A stretch of DNA of 64,000 nucleotides from Rhizophagus irregularis (Eukaryota; Glomeromycota; Glomeromycetes; Glomerales; Glomeraceae), in assembly GCF_026210795.1 (NCBI RefSeq), contig NC_089460.1, positions 1,116,001 through 1,180,000 of the forward strand, given 5' to 3'. The number at the start of each line of letters is the position of its first letter. Position 1 is the stretch's first letter. Positions 11,433 through 23,035 of the stretch are shown piece by piece. Below the pieces are notes generated by a model. The model was given only the letters and a program-made list of their open reading frames with translations, searched no databases and had not been told where the DNA came from. A program made the translations under genes and the position numbers.

Positions 11433-13581
11433 TAGAAGGGGAGGGTTTTGAAGGAGAGAAGGAGTCCAATTTTTCCATAATCGAACCAAGTTGGGCAGAA
11501 AGATTCTTTTGTGTAGTAGTAACATTAAAAATTTCTGATTGCAAACGGGAAGTGTTAGCGTCGGGGGTGATATTAGTAGGTCGGGAAACAGGTAAGGGGA
11601 CATGTCGTTTTGATAGGATGGAGCTAGGATCCAAAGCTGAGAAGGAAGCATCAGGAGAAACGTCCATAAGAGAAGAGGAAGTATGGGGAGGAAGATTGAA
11701 ACCAGAATTCGTGTCATGGGTTGGAGCATCATCCCATCCACCATTATCATAAGAATAATTTTGATTTTCATGATCATCACGAGGCGGATACAAATCAGAG
11801 TCACCGGGTTATCGTAATTATCGATTGATTCGAGCTCAGATAGCCTATATTCATGGGACGTGATAGTATCATTCATCCAAGAGACAGTTTCCTCGAGAGT
11901 ATGGAGGGTGTTAGCGATCTCTTTAATCTGCGCCTTTAGTTCATCAATAATATGTTGAGCAAGCGTAGGGGCAGGATTGTCAGACGAAGAAGTAGGTGTT
12001 GTAGAAATAATAGGATGAGGTCTGTGTGGAGATTGAGTAGGTCCGGAAGAATTTCCATTGTTCCTGGGATTAATATTATTATTGTTAGTCCGGTTACTAC
12101 TTCGAGGAGTATTGGGACGAGAAGTGTTAGACTTATTATTGCTGTTGTTAGAGCGGGATGAAGAGGAATTATTATTGCGAGATCGAGAATTGGAACGCGA
12201 TCTTGAACGGGAATTAGAATTGTCACGTGATTGTCGTGAATCCTGATGGCCACGTCTTAGGGCCAGCATTGAAGCGAGTAAAGTTTGTTAAGGCGATCGT
12301 CCACTTTTCGTGGGGGCGAGGGCTACATACAGAAGGAGAGCAACCCGAACGTCCACAGACATGACATAAAGTGTGAGCTTCATTAGGAGGGTGCCAAGTT
12401 AAACCTTTGCCGCGGAAAGCCACGGTCATTTCTTTAGCAACTTCAAGAGATTCAAACGAGGAGAAGTTCAAATATACATAGGGTTTAGGCTTGTAGGAGC
12501 TGATAGATAGAGGAACGTTAAGGGCTTTAGCGTTAACTTGAGTAGCAATTTCCAACAGATCAGCTTCTTTAATATTCTTTGGGATGCCAGCAAGGATGGC
12601 GACATGTTCTCTACGGCTGTCGCGTTGGGTTTTTGAGAAAGATGCCGGGCAGACACGTAAAGAATTACCAAGGCAAATGATCGCCCAGATATCATTAAAT
12701 TGGGTAACTGCATCCGCGGAGGAAAACTGGATATGTCCATTGTAGTAATGTTTTCGAGGAGTAAGTTTGCACTTGATTACAGTGCCATATCGGGAAAAGG
12801 CCTGACGGACTTGAGTCTCGGTAAGGAAAAGTGGGATATCAGTAACAAACAAAGACTTCGCTTCGTCATTGAGTTTAGCATCTGCAGGGGAATAATGAAT
12901 AAAGGCTAAATTGAGGAGATCTGCACGTGGTGAACTGACACAATCGGTATAATCATGCTGATCATTAAAGAAGACAAGGATCTTTTTGTTATCGCCTGAT
13001 CCTTCGCAACGTATCACGAGCGCCGTAAGAAGAGTAACGGGAGAGTGAACAATCCACTTCGTCACACATGGAGCGATTGGTGGTGAATTTAGCTTTGAAC
13101 GCGTCAGGCGCGTCGCGTAAATATGCCGCAGCATAATAACGAGATGGAGTGGATTTTATAGCGGCGGCATTACCATCAGGGGATGGTCGTCGTTCTGGGA
13201 CATCAAAGACGACAGCTTTGCCTTTACCATTGCGTTAGAGAGGGCATGGGATAGAAGCGTCAACAGTTTCAACAGGAGTAGTAGTAGAAAGAGGTGAGGT
13301 AATCACTTGGACTTTATTTGTTGACAGGAAGACCAGAAGGAATAGAAGAAGTAAGGGTGGGAGCGAGCGAGAGGGCGAAGTTATATCGAGCATTCGCCAA
13401 CGTCGTCGGTGACAATACGTGAACGTTTATTAGGCGCGCCAGCGGTAGTCGTGGGAGACAAAGGTCGGTCTCCAGAGGGAGTAGAAGTAATAGGACGCGG
13501 TGGCGGCGGAATATCCGGGTTAATAACAGAAGGAGCTGGAGGTGTAGTCGTAGTATAAAGGCTCGGTAAAGAGGAAAGCAA
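11425..13581 (-). pseudogene. LINE ORF1: RRM and zinc-knuckle protein, frameshifted
   Basis: Minus-strand coding pieces follow one another. A Pro/Thr-rich lead (13581-13381) comes first. Then an RRM-like fold (KSLFVTDIPLFLTETQVRQA ... YNGHIQFSSADAV, about 12860-12690) and a second RRM-like stretch (VAILAGIPKNI...) lead to a zinc-knuckle-like CHVC...C motif (about 12360-12320). An Arg/Ser/Asn-rich tract (12250-12060) and a predicted coiled-coil (IIDELKAQIKEIANTLHTLE, about 11945) come next, then a C-terminal piece ending SPSND at 11425. Such ORF1 proteins coat LINE RNA. Frame changes lie near 13380-13140, 12260 and 11800. The final TGA (11427-11425) sits 3 nt inside the ORF2 start region. Confidence 0.8.
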
Positions 13582-13849
13582 CTGTGGAAATATTAGTATG
13601 TTGAACGAGCACTTAGAAATTTTCGAACGAAAATTTCAAAAATAATTTTTATTAGTATTTTCAAAAATTCAGGAAAGAGTTGCGATGATCCTCCATATTT
13701 GGTGATTATAAAGAGATGTGACTATATAAAAAATTTCTTATATTTGTATATCATAATTCCGGCCAAAATTAACATAATTTTAGCCAGAATTATACTTAAA
13801 ACTTTATTGTATCGTAACTTCGCCAATATTAATCGTAGAGAGATGATCT

Positions 13850-14375
13850 TACCGCCATTCGATTCGTCTTGATGAGACGGTTCTAATGGTATAAAATACG
13901 TCGAAATCCAATCACTAGATTAATTTCCGAAATTAAAAAAATATTAATGGTTTTTGTGTAATAACTCTGCCAATATTGATCCTAGAACGACGATCTTACT
14001 ACCATTCGATTCGTCTTGATGAGACGAATCTAATGGTATAAGATACATCGAAATCCAATCACTAGATCAATTTCCGAAATTAAAAAATATTAAATGGTTT
14101 TTAAGTAATAACTCCGTCAATATTGATCACAGAGAGATGAGCTTACCACCATTCGATTCGTCTCAATGAGGCGATTCCAACGAGCTATAAATCGTCTTTT
14201 TACAATCACTAGGTACCGAGAAATCTAGCAAAATGTTAAATGGCGCAGTAAACGTAAATCAAGAAATATCATAATGCCGATGTTTAACATTTTGTTGAAT
14301 AACTCGTCAGCCAGTGATCGGAAAAGGATAAAACTACCACCATTCGATTCGTCTCAGTGAGACGATTCTAACAAG
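13850..14375. repeat. About 150 bp repeats with CGTCTC/GAGACG palindromes (copy B)
   Basis: Inverse of the copy A array. Four palindromic sites of the form CCATTCGATTCGTCT...GAGACG lie at about 13855, 14002, 14151 and 14342. Confidence 0.75.
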
Positions 14376-14615
14376 CTATGATAAATCTTTGTACGATTAT
14401 TAGATGCCAAGTTATTTAATATATTCTTTATATAACTGTGATTATAAACGGTTCTTTTTAATATAAGATTTTTGAGGATAGGTGTGATAGTGACTATAGA
14501 TAGATTGTGACTATATAGGATAGATTTTAATAATAAAGTGTTTTGAACATTCAACTGGTGTGACTATATAGTAGAATGTGACTATAACGGGAGTGACTAT
14601 AGAGGGAGTTGACTG

Positions 14616-16173
14616 TATTCTTTGGGTAAGATGGGAATTTTAATGGTCAATTAATTTCTTTGTGTTTGTGAAAGTATTTGTTTAATTTATTTATACTTTT
14701 GCTCTAGAAACTGTTATTAGCGATAAGAATTTAATTAATTAAGTCATTAAAAATAAATAATACTTTTTTATGTTCCAAAATTTTAATTTTTTTTTTTTGA
14801 ACTTTACCTAGATTTTGAAACTTCAATAATTTCGTTTACCAACATATGAGATTTTTGTCTGTAACATGTTTTTGTAACTTCATTTCGCATTTCTCAAAAT
14901 AAATAAAAATTATAAATACAAATCTTAAGGATTATTAGATATAAAATTATGCAGACGAAACTTTAAAGGATTTGACTTGTTATAAATGACCAGTTAGATG
15001 AGGATAAATTCAACAAAATTTGATTCTCTAATGAAATTGAATAGATGCGGAGAAAGTTGGGTAGATCTATATTTTCTGATTCAAAAATGCATGTCCTAAT
15101 TTTACTAATTTAATTGACAAAATTACTTAATTTTGGCAAGAATTAACATAATTTTGGCTAAAATAAATTTTGTTTAATTACACATGCTTTTTAAACTAAT
15201 ACTTCGCTATAATAATGATTTTTGTAATACTTTATGTACTAAAATAAACATATTTGAATAAGTAACTAAATCTGCCAATATGCATTTTAGAATACATACT
15301 ATTAAATGCAAAAAAAATCTTTTTATATTACTAGTAGTATAGATGAAATTAAAATTGTGTACTAAACTCAACCTTTATTAGAACTATTTAAACTATTGAC
15401 AAAATGTTTTAATATTATTTAAATTCAATAATTATATAAATTTTTTAATATATCTATTATTATAATTTTAATATAGTTTTATTATTATTTATAGTAATTT
15501 AATATATATTAAATTAAGATTAAAAAATATTTTTTATTAGAAATTTACTATTTATTATCAATAGTGGTCATTACTGGTATTATATGATTATGATTTTTTA
15601 AATTTTAGGTAAAATTAAGTAATTGATATAAAAATTACTTTTTTAGCATCTGAATAACATTATATAAACCAAAAAAGGCAATTTTATTTCTTATCAAAAA
15701 TAGAGAAATGCATTATACAAGATTCTAAAAAGGAAATTTTTATGTAAATAACTTAATTCTAGCCAAAATTCATGATAATCACTGCTGGTGATTTATAGCA
15801 ATTTTATAAATTATAATAATAATAGTAAAAATTTCATTTTGTGTATTAAGAAATTTTAAAATTATATGATATATATTATTATATAATACCAATGTTAATT
15901 ACCAGTAGTGGTAAATAGTAAACTTCTTATTCTATTTATTATAATAAAAGTTACTAAAATTATAAAGTAAAATTTATAAATAAAAATTTTGAAAATTTTA
16001 TTCAAATATATATAAAAAAAAAATATTACATTATTTTAATTTTTTTCTTTTTAAACCAATTAACAAAAAAAAATTATTAGTAAAATTACTAAATTTGAAT
16101 GTTTTTAGTAAAAATCTTTATAAAAGTAAGTAAAAAATATTAGCAATAAATAGTTTTATTATATCTATACTTA
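14616..16173. other. AT-rich gap, no gene; faint foldback
   Basis: No ORF of note. Related inverted segments at about 15538-15590 (TTTACTATTTATTATCAATA) and 15890-15950 (its diverged inverse) suggest an old foldback element of about 400 bp. Its borders cannot be set. Confidence 0.4.
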
Positions 16174-16799
16174 CAGAGGGCGATCAAAATTATCTGGCCA
16201 CTTTGTTTTGGCAAATTTATGCTGATCATGACGTAATAATATGATGTAATCAATACATTATTTTGTATTTATAATCATGATAAACATACCCCTTAACTTC
16301 ATATTTTTCTAAAAATATGAAGCCACTTACCCCAAAAATGCGTGGCGCAATTGTTTATGGGCATAATTGTGGACAATCAAGTCGTACAATTGCTAAACAG
16401 TTGGGATGTGAGAAAACAACTGTTAATGATATACTTAAGCGCTTTTATGAAACACATTCCTTAACACCAAAAAAACAAACTGGTTGTCCACCCCTTCTTA
16501 ATTTACCAGCTCAGCAAGAGCTTAAAGAATTTGTTCAAGAAAATGGTGAAAACCATCGACTTTACACGAAAAAGCTTGCTACAGTATGGACAGCACGTAC
16601 AGAACAACTTGTTTCTGCTATTACTATACGCCGTAACCTTAAGAAAGTTGGGCTTAACAGCTTGCGAGTACCTCGTAAAAAAACCTGCAATTACTCAAAA
16701 AAAGTATATTATTAGGCTCGTCTTGAATGGCCAGAATGGGCCCATGTGCATGAAAATTGGAGTGCAAGAAAATGGAAACGTGTGCTTTTTTCTGATGAA

Positions 16800-17043
16800 T
16801 AAGGTTGCTTGTCTAAACCTCTTCAAAATCCTACGATTAGTTTCGTCAAAATTTTACTATAAATTTATTATAGTTTCGGTAGAGTTTCAGTAGTTTCGGC
16901 ATTTATAATAAGTTTTGGCAGTTTTGCCTTTCTCCAAAGTTTTACCAGTTTTTTAATATAACTTTAATATAGTTTCGGCAGAATTTCACTTTTCGGCGAA
17001 ACGCCATCTTGCCTAAACCCCTAGGTTTCGGCAAGCAACCTTA
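16800..17043. mobile_element. 244 bp non-autonomous element with 8 bp target duplication
   Basis: Begins TAAGGTTGCTTG and ends with the inverse (GGCAAGCAACCTTA). It is flanked by CTGATGAA at 16792-16799 and 17044-17051, and its removal rejoins FSDE|STF in the Tc1 frame. The 8 bp duplication fits the hAT superfamily. There is no coding capacity; the interior is rich in TTTCGGC. Confidence 0.88.
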
Positions 17044-17511
17044 CTGATGAAAGCACTTTTACACAGTTTCAACAAGGACGTCAGGGAAAGGTATGGCGTG
17101 AATCTGGGGAAGAATTAAATCCTGACTGTATTTCAGTTACTGTAAAGCATCATCAGTAATTTTTTTGGGATGCGGATCCCTAGGGATTCCAAAAATCTCA
17201 TAATTAGTAAGGATCCCTAGGGATCCGTCCCCACCAGCGAGGATTCCTTATTTCAAAAAATTCTATGGAATCCTTAAGGATCATAATTTAGTATTAAGGA
17301 ATCCTTAAGGATTATTTTTTTAATTATTTATTACGAATTTACGAATTTAACAATTAATTGTATAATTGTAATATCTATATAGTATATTTATCAATCGTTT
17401 TATTTATTATTTATTAATTAATTATAACATTTAAATAGCATATTTAACAATTTAATTTAAATAAAATAAAGCATATAAAAAATAAAAATTAATCCCTAAT
17501 GTAATTTAAAA

Positions 17512-19411
17512 TTATTCTTTTTGATTGACAGAAAGAGTAAAAGGAACATCATTATCCATCTGTTGATGTTTTTGACTTTGATTTTCAGTATCACTATCGT
17601 TCTCGTAATATCTCTTTTGATGTTCTTTTAACCTATTATCTAAATCTTCTTCAAAAGAATCACTGAGAGAATCTGAATCTTCAGAACTAACATAATCTTT
17701 ACCGAATTCTACTTGTCTAATTGGTTTGGTTGTATCTGCAGTTATTTCTGCCGAATTACAAATACAATCCTATAAAAATTTAAAATACTATGATTAATAA
17801 TTATACTGTAAATAAATAAAAATAAATAAAAATAATATACAATAAGACGTATTAAATACTAACCCAATACATATTAAAATGGTTGCGAAGAGCATCATCA
17901 CCAACAGAAATTTTTGGATGTCTTGGATTTAACATAATTTCACAGACAGCTAAAGTAAAAGCCGTATCTCTTTTGGTAGTACTTTTTTTTTCCATGCTTT
18001 TTTCTTGATCGCTTCAATATATGGAAGAATATTGTCATCATCCGTCTCAAATAAGCATTTGAATGCTTCTTTTATTTTATTGGAGTTTTTAAATGCTTGG
18101 ATATCATCGGCTTTTGCAGAAGTATTGATACGGGATAAATTCTGTTCACCAAATATATCAAACATTGCAGCCCGGACATCTTTTGTCTTGTCACACCGGT
18201 GACTTTTGATTACTTCACGGCACTATTGAAATATTGAAATAAATATGTTAATAATAATTAAATTATTATTAACAAATAAACATAATTGGAGTAATTACCA
18301 AAGGACCAATACGTCCTGTATAAAAATGGACCCATTGAGATCCATGCTGTTTAATATATCCCGGTTTCTCTTGCTCAAGAATTACTTCAAAACATTTTTT
18401 GAATTCTAATTCATCAGGATGAAGGCCAAGAAGAGGAAGTTGTGTTTTACATATTCTTGATGCCAAATTCTAAAGACAGTGAATTAGTAGTAATAACGAT
18501 TTTTACATGAATATAATATTAGAATTTACCTTCCAATAAGAATCATCAGGAGTAATTAATTGCTCAATTTTTTCTGAAAGATTTCCTATTTTTTCACAAA
18601 TTTCTTTTCGGAATGATTCTTGCGCAGCTTTATTTTCATGAATTGCTTTATATATTTCCTTGTTTTGCTCTAATACCCGTTTTACACCACTAATAATCTG
18701 TTGGTTAAATACTGTAAATGAATCTATTATAAAAGAAAAAAATATTAATAAATAATAATAAACTACACAGATTTTATTTTCCATACCGGTATCTATTGAT
18801 CGTGAAACAGTTGTACTTGAAGAAGTATTGTCAAAAGTTGCAAGTGCAGCTTCATCAGTGATATCATTGGAATCATCTGGTTTATCGTGTGTTTCTGAGA
18901 TTTTTTCATTATTAACTTGTTCCGGAACAGGATTTTTCTTTTTATTTTTTTTCTGTCGTTTTGGAGTTTTTGTAGTTTTAACTACATAATCAAAATTTTT
19001 TAATATAATTATGTTTAACAATAGTATCGATATGTAAAGTTCAGTCAACTTACCCCTAGCAGCTAACCTTGCTGCAATTTTATCTGCTTCACTTACTACA
19101 GTTTCTACTGCTTCAGAATCAATTGCAATAGAAGATTCTTGAAGGTTTTTGCTTCTTAAAACTCTTCGATTAGACGCTAAATAATTATAAAGAAATGCGT
19201 TATTAATAAAATAAATTAAAAAATGCCAAATAATTTAAAGAAACACGTTAAAAAAATAAATTAAAAAATGCTAAATAATTATAAAGAAACGCGTTAAAAA
19301 AATAAATTAAGAAACATTAAATAATTATAAAGAAACGTGTTAAAAAAATAAATTAAAACAACTTTTTGAAAAAGTTCGCTTATATTATTATTTACCTTTT
19401 ACTTCGGCCAT
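17512..19411 (-). CDS. Accessory protein of the Plavaka-type transposon (one A-run frameshift)
   Basis: Several exons can be joined in phase: MAEVK (19411), ASNRRVLRSKNLQESSIAI... (19176-19054), and a Lys-rich block TPKRQKKNKKKNPVPEQ followed by an acidic/Ser stretch (about 18978-18790). Then DSFTVFNQQIISGVKRVLEQ... with coiled-coil character (about 18728-18532), and LASRICKTQLPLLGLHPDEL ... GYIKQHGSQWVHFYTGRIGP (about 18469-18300). The last readable exon has CREVIKSHRCDKTKDVRAAM ... KKAWKKK. The continuing frame STTKRDTAFTLAVCEIMLNP is reached only with one more A in the A9 tract near 17990. An acidic tail ends at TAA 17512-17514. I know no named domain. By position it resembles the second gene (TnpA-like) of CACTA elements, which binds subterminal repeats; that role is inference. 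Confidence 0.6.
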
Positions 19412-19632
19412 AATAAAATTCCGTAATTATTCTTGGATACAATGAATTCGTTTGAAAACTTTGATAATAGTTCAAGTAATAGGTCGTGGAAAAGAAAATA
19501 GTTAAATGATATAATGTTTGAAATTATATAATTTTACTGATTAAATGACGTAAGATCAGAATATGTATGATTTAATAATCCAAAGTGGCTTATTAAAATT
19601 TCATTCTGTGATTACATTTTTTGTAATTAAAA

Positions 19633-22600
19633 ATGTATAATTGTACCCTTTGTAAAAGATATTTCTCACGAAGAACTGATATAGCACAACACTATAATAA
19701 GAATCATCCATATTTCAAACATTCGTACACGTTGAATTGGATTCAAGATCAATGGCAACTGGATTTTACGTCTATATCATTACCAACAGTTCTTAATAAT
19801 GATATCTGGAATGATATTGAAGGATTTGGTAATTTTTCACAAGATTCAAGTATTAACAATAGAATGGTTAATGAGGTAATTCTTTGTATATCTATTCGTC
19901 ATTTTTTACTAGACTAATTCCTAACTTTAAATCTATTCAAATAAATCAAGATCAAACAAGTATTTGAACATAACGAAATAGATGACTATATAACCGGTGA
20001 AAATAATACTAATGAATATAATTGTAATTATGCTAAGGATGATAATTATGCTAATGAAGATGAAGATGTTGATGCTGGCGAAGACGAAGATGATAATGAT
20101 GCTGACAAAGATGAAGATGGTGCTGCTGATGAAGATGATGATAATGCTGACGAAGATGAGGATGGTGCTGCTGATGAATATGAATATTATGATGCTGACG
20201 AAGATGAAGATGGTGCTGCTGATGAACATGAATATTATGATGAAAATGAAGTTAAGAATGGTGACAATATTGATGATAATGGAGGTGAGAAATATAATGA
20301 AGTTGAGATCGATGAATTCATCTGGCTGAAAGACAGTAAAAGCAATTGTTCTGAAAATTCTTCGGGATCTAATAAAGGTTCTTATGGCGTGGGACTATCA
20401 AATGCATATGAGATCTTAAATAGTAAAACTGAACCAAAACAGTCTTTATGGCCAAGTGAAACATATAGGGAATTCATGACAGCTGTAACACAATACCATC
20501 TTTCGGATGCAGCTGCTGACTCTATGTTGCGTATAATTTGAAAAAGTTGTACTGAAACTCTTCCTAGTTCTACACGAAAAAGTAGAATGTATATGGATCA
20601 AATGGATATTAAAAATTTTAATATTAAAACAAAAATTTGTGTGAATTTGAAGGAAAAATCTACAAATTTCAGTATCAGCCAATTTTTGATGCAATCAAAA
20701 GTCTTGTATCAAATACTGATTTAAGTAAAGATTTTCTTTTTGATTATAATGAACAATGGGAATCTAACAAAGTAAGTAAAGTTGTATACCATTTTGATTT
20801 TCTGATTCTTCATTATTCCCATTAACTAATACTGATTTGTATTTAAGAACGGAATTTTAGTGTGTGTTTATTCTGAACAGAATACTGCAAACTGGTGGCG
20901 TGAAAGACAAAATCCATTTAGCAAGATTCTGGCCGTTATGATATATACTGATGGGACAACACTTGATTCTTTAGGAAAACAATCGGAATATCCTATTTTT
21001 TTAACTTTAGGCAATATTCCGAACTGGCGTCGAAATTTTCCTGACGCTAAAGTCTTAATTGAATTTCTTCCACATTTAACTACTCGAAATAATAAATTAA
21101 GAGAATCGAAAGAATTTAGACAAATGCAACGGAAATTAGAACAATGTGCTTTAAAAATTTTATTGGAACCCCTTCTTCAAAATGATAGTATTTATTTAGC
21201 AATAAATGGAACCGTTGAACATTTTACTCCTTATTTGTCTACTATACTTGCAGATATGTTGGAAGCACAAAATATTTGTTGTACTTACAAGTCATATCGT
21301 GCAAAATATCCTTGCTATAAATGTCTTACGCCTGGCGATCAACTGAATAATATGCATATTGAACAGAATTCAATAATTTTACGAACACATGAAAATATGC
21401 GTGAGGCTGTAATTTCTATGAAATGCTGCAGAATCTTTCCATTCATGACCACGAAAATTTTTTTTGGAATTTCAGGTATATTGTAAATCATATTTTATTG
21501 TAATTACTATTTAATTAAGCATTTATTTTATTTAATACTAGAATGACAAATATTTATGATGCAGTAGCCATGGATCGTATGCATCTTCAGGAAATTGGAC
21601 TATTTCCATATATGCTTAATTTTACAAGAGATATGATTATGCAGCAATGTGGCAATAAAATTCTCACTAAAATGGATAATAGATTAGCTAATATCACACC
21701 GTTTAATGGTTTAAAAATATTATCAAAAGGATATCAGCGCGGAGTAAAATTTACAGGAGCTGAAATGCGAGATGTAATGAAAATTATTATATTCGTAATT
21801 GATGAACTCTATACAGTTGATGATAAAAATGCAGCTTCAATTTCTTTTATTCCATACATGACGCTTATTGATTGTTATATTAAATTTGTTAAGATGTATA
21901 TAACGTCAAGAAAGGAACAATTCAGTGATGAAGATGATTTGAGAATTTTTGAGGTAATTACAATTTATACCATATAATATAAACTCTATATTTTAATTAA
22001 TTCAATGAAATTTTTATTAAAGAATGAGATAATTGACTGGACACGAGCTTTTGTAAAATTATTTAAACGATTTTCTCCTAGCAGCCTTCAATTACCAAAA
22101 CTTCATATGTGGAGATATCACACAATTCATACTATTCAACGTTATGGTGCAATAAATGGGCTAACTACCAAAACTTACGAGACATTACACAAAAACTGGG
22201 TAAAAAACCCGTATAGAATGACAAATAAAAAAAATATTTTAGATCAAATGTTTAAAACGGTAAAATTACTTTATTTTATAATTTTAATTTATTTTATTAA
22301 TTAAAATACTAATATTATTTTATTTTTTAATCTTTAGATTCGCCGGCAAACAATTATATCTATTCCAAAAAAAATCTTTAAATCAAAATTAGAAATTATG
22401 AAGTCATTACTTTGGGAATTGCCGATTAGTGAATTACAATCTCTTCAGATAAAACTTCGAATACGAAAAGATTGTAGAGACTGCATTCAAGGAATGAATC
22501 ATTTAATTAATTGCTTAGACCATTATTTAGACGAAAAATCTAATGTATCTGAAAGTGAAGATATTTATTTGAAAATCTATGCTACTGGGATTTTATCGAA

Positions 22601-23035
22601 ATAACGAAATTATATATGCAACTAGCAAGTTTCATGGTGGCACAGTTCAAGATTTGAAATTGGACGTTGCAATTGCGATGGAAGATGCAGATTACTTGAC
22701 TGATGATGGAATATGTTATGGCAAAGTAAATTTATATAAATCTACATATTATTTTATTTATTTTTTTGTATTATTAATTAATGAAATAATTTATATTGCA
22801 GGTATTAATGTTAGCAGAAATTTCATTTCTTCCAAACCATCCTATCTTACCTATCGTACTAGTACATTGGTATGATTATTATTCCAAACGGCATCCTATC
22901 AAGTATGAATGTCCTCATATGAAATTTGTAAATAAATATGATGTAATTCCTTTTAATTCTATTGTAGGTTTAGCACATGTAGTGAAGAGATTTGATTTTG
23001 AAAACGAATTTTTTGTCAATAAATTTATTTTTTAG
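19633..23035 (+). pseudogene. Plavaka-like (CMC superfamily) transposase, multi-exon, one stop and frameshifts
   Basis: Starts with a C2H2 finger (YNCTLCKRYFSRRTDIAQHY...H, 19633 on). An acidic tract built from repeated DEDEDGAADE units follows (20060-20235), then the family N-terminal helix block (SLWPSETYREFMTAVTQYHL). The core has MIYTDGTTLDSLGKQSEYPI, LTLGNIPNWRRNFPDAKVLI, CYKCLTPGD and YDAVAMDRMHLQEIGLFPYM. The C-terminal end is DDGICYGK|VLMLAEISFL...VHWYDYYSKRHPIKYECPHM and ends ENEFFVNKFIF. Introns of about 60-90 nt separate exons. Damage: TGA at 20539-20541, a two-base GT excess near 20638 and a frame change near 22580. The enzyme would cut and paste the element in the nucleus; this copy is inactive. 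Confidence 0.82.

Larger units (their letters stand above)
5275..13691 (-). mobile_element. Non-LTR retrotransposon (LINE) with RRM-type ORF1 and EN-RT-RNase H ORF2, degenerate
   Basis: Bounded by an 18 bp target duplication TCCATATTTGGTGATTAT (5257-5274 and 13692-13709), which occurs once in the empty copy A. That gives an 8417 bp insertion transcribed leftwards. It encodes a nucleic-acid-binding ORF1 and an ORF2 with apurinic-type endonuclease, reverse transcriptase and RNase H. The 3' end is AATAAAAG-like without a long poly(A). At least four frameshifts in ORF2 and others in ORF1 show it is inactive. The length suggests a nearly full-length insertion that decayed in place. Confidence 0.92.
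5221..14615. mobile_element. TA-flanked non-autonomous DNA element, copy B, interrupted by a LINE
   Basis: Left end CAGTCAACTCTCTTTATAGT at 5221, right end the inverse of CAGTCAACTCCCTCTATAGT ending at 14615, each bordered by TA. It is the reverse complement of copy A. Subtracting the LINE and one target duplication leaves about 960 bp, equal to copy A without its SINEs. The two copies are 191 bp apart and form a large inverted repeat. Confidence 0.85.

Noticed and set aside
5221-14615. A single large autonomous transposon with the LINE ORFs as its cargo
   Set aside because: The LINE has its own 18 bp target duplication and the other copy of the element shows the empty site.
19933-20229. 98-codon Ile/Phe-rich ORF on the minus strand
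   Set aside because: Antisense shadow of the acidic repeat in the Plavaka-like transposase.
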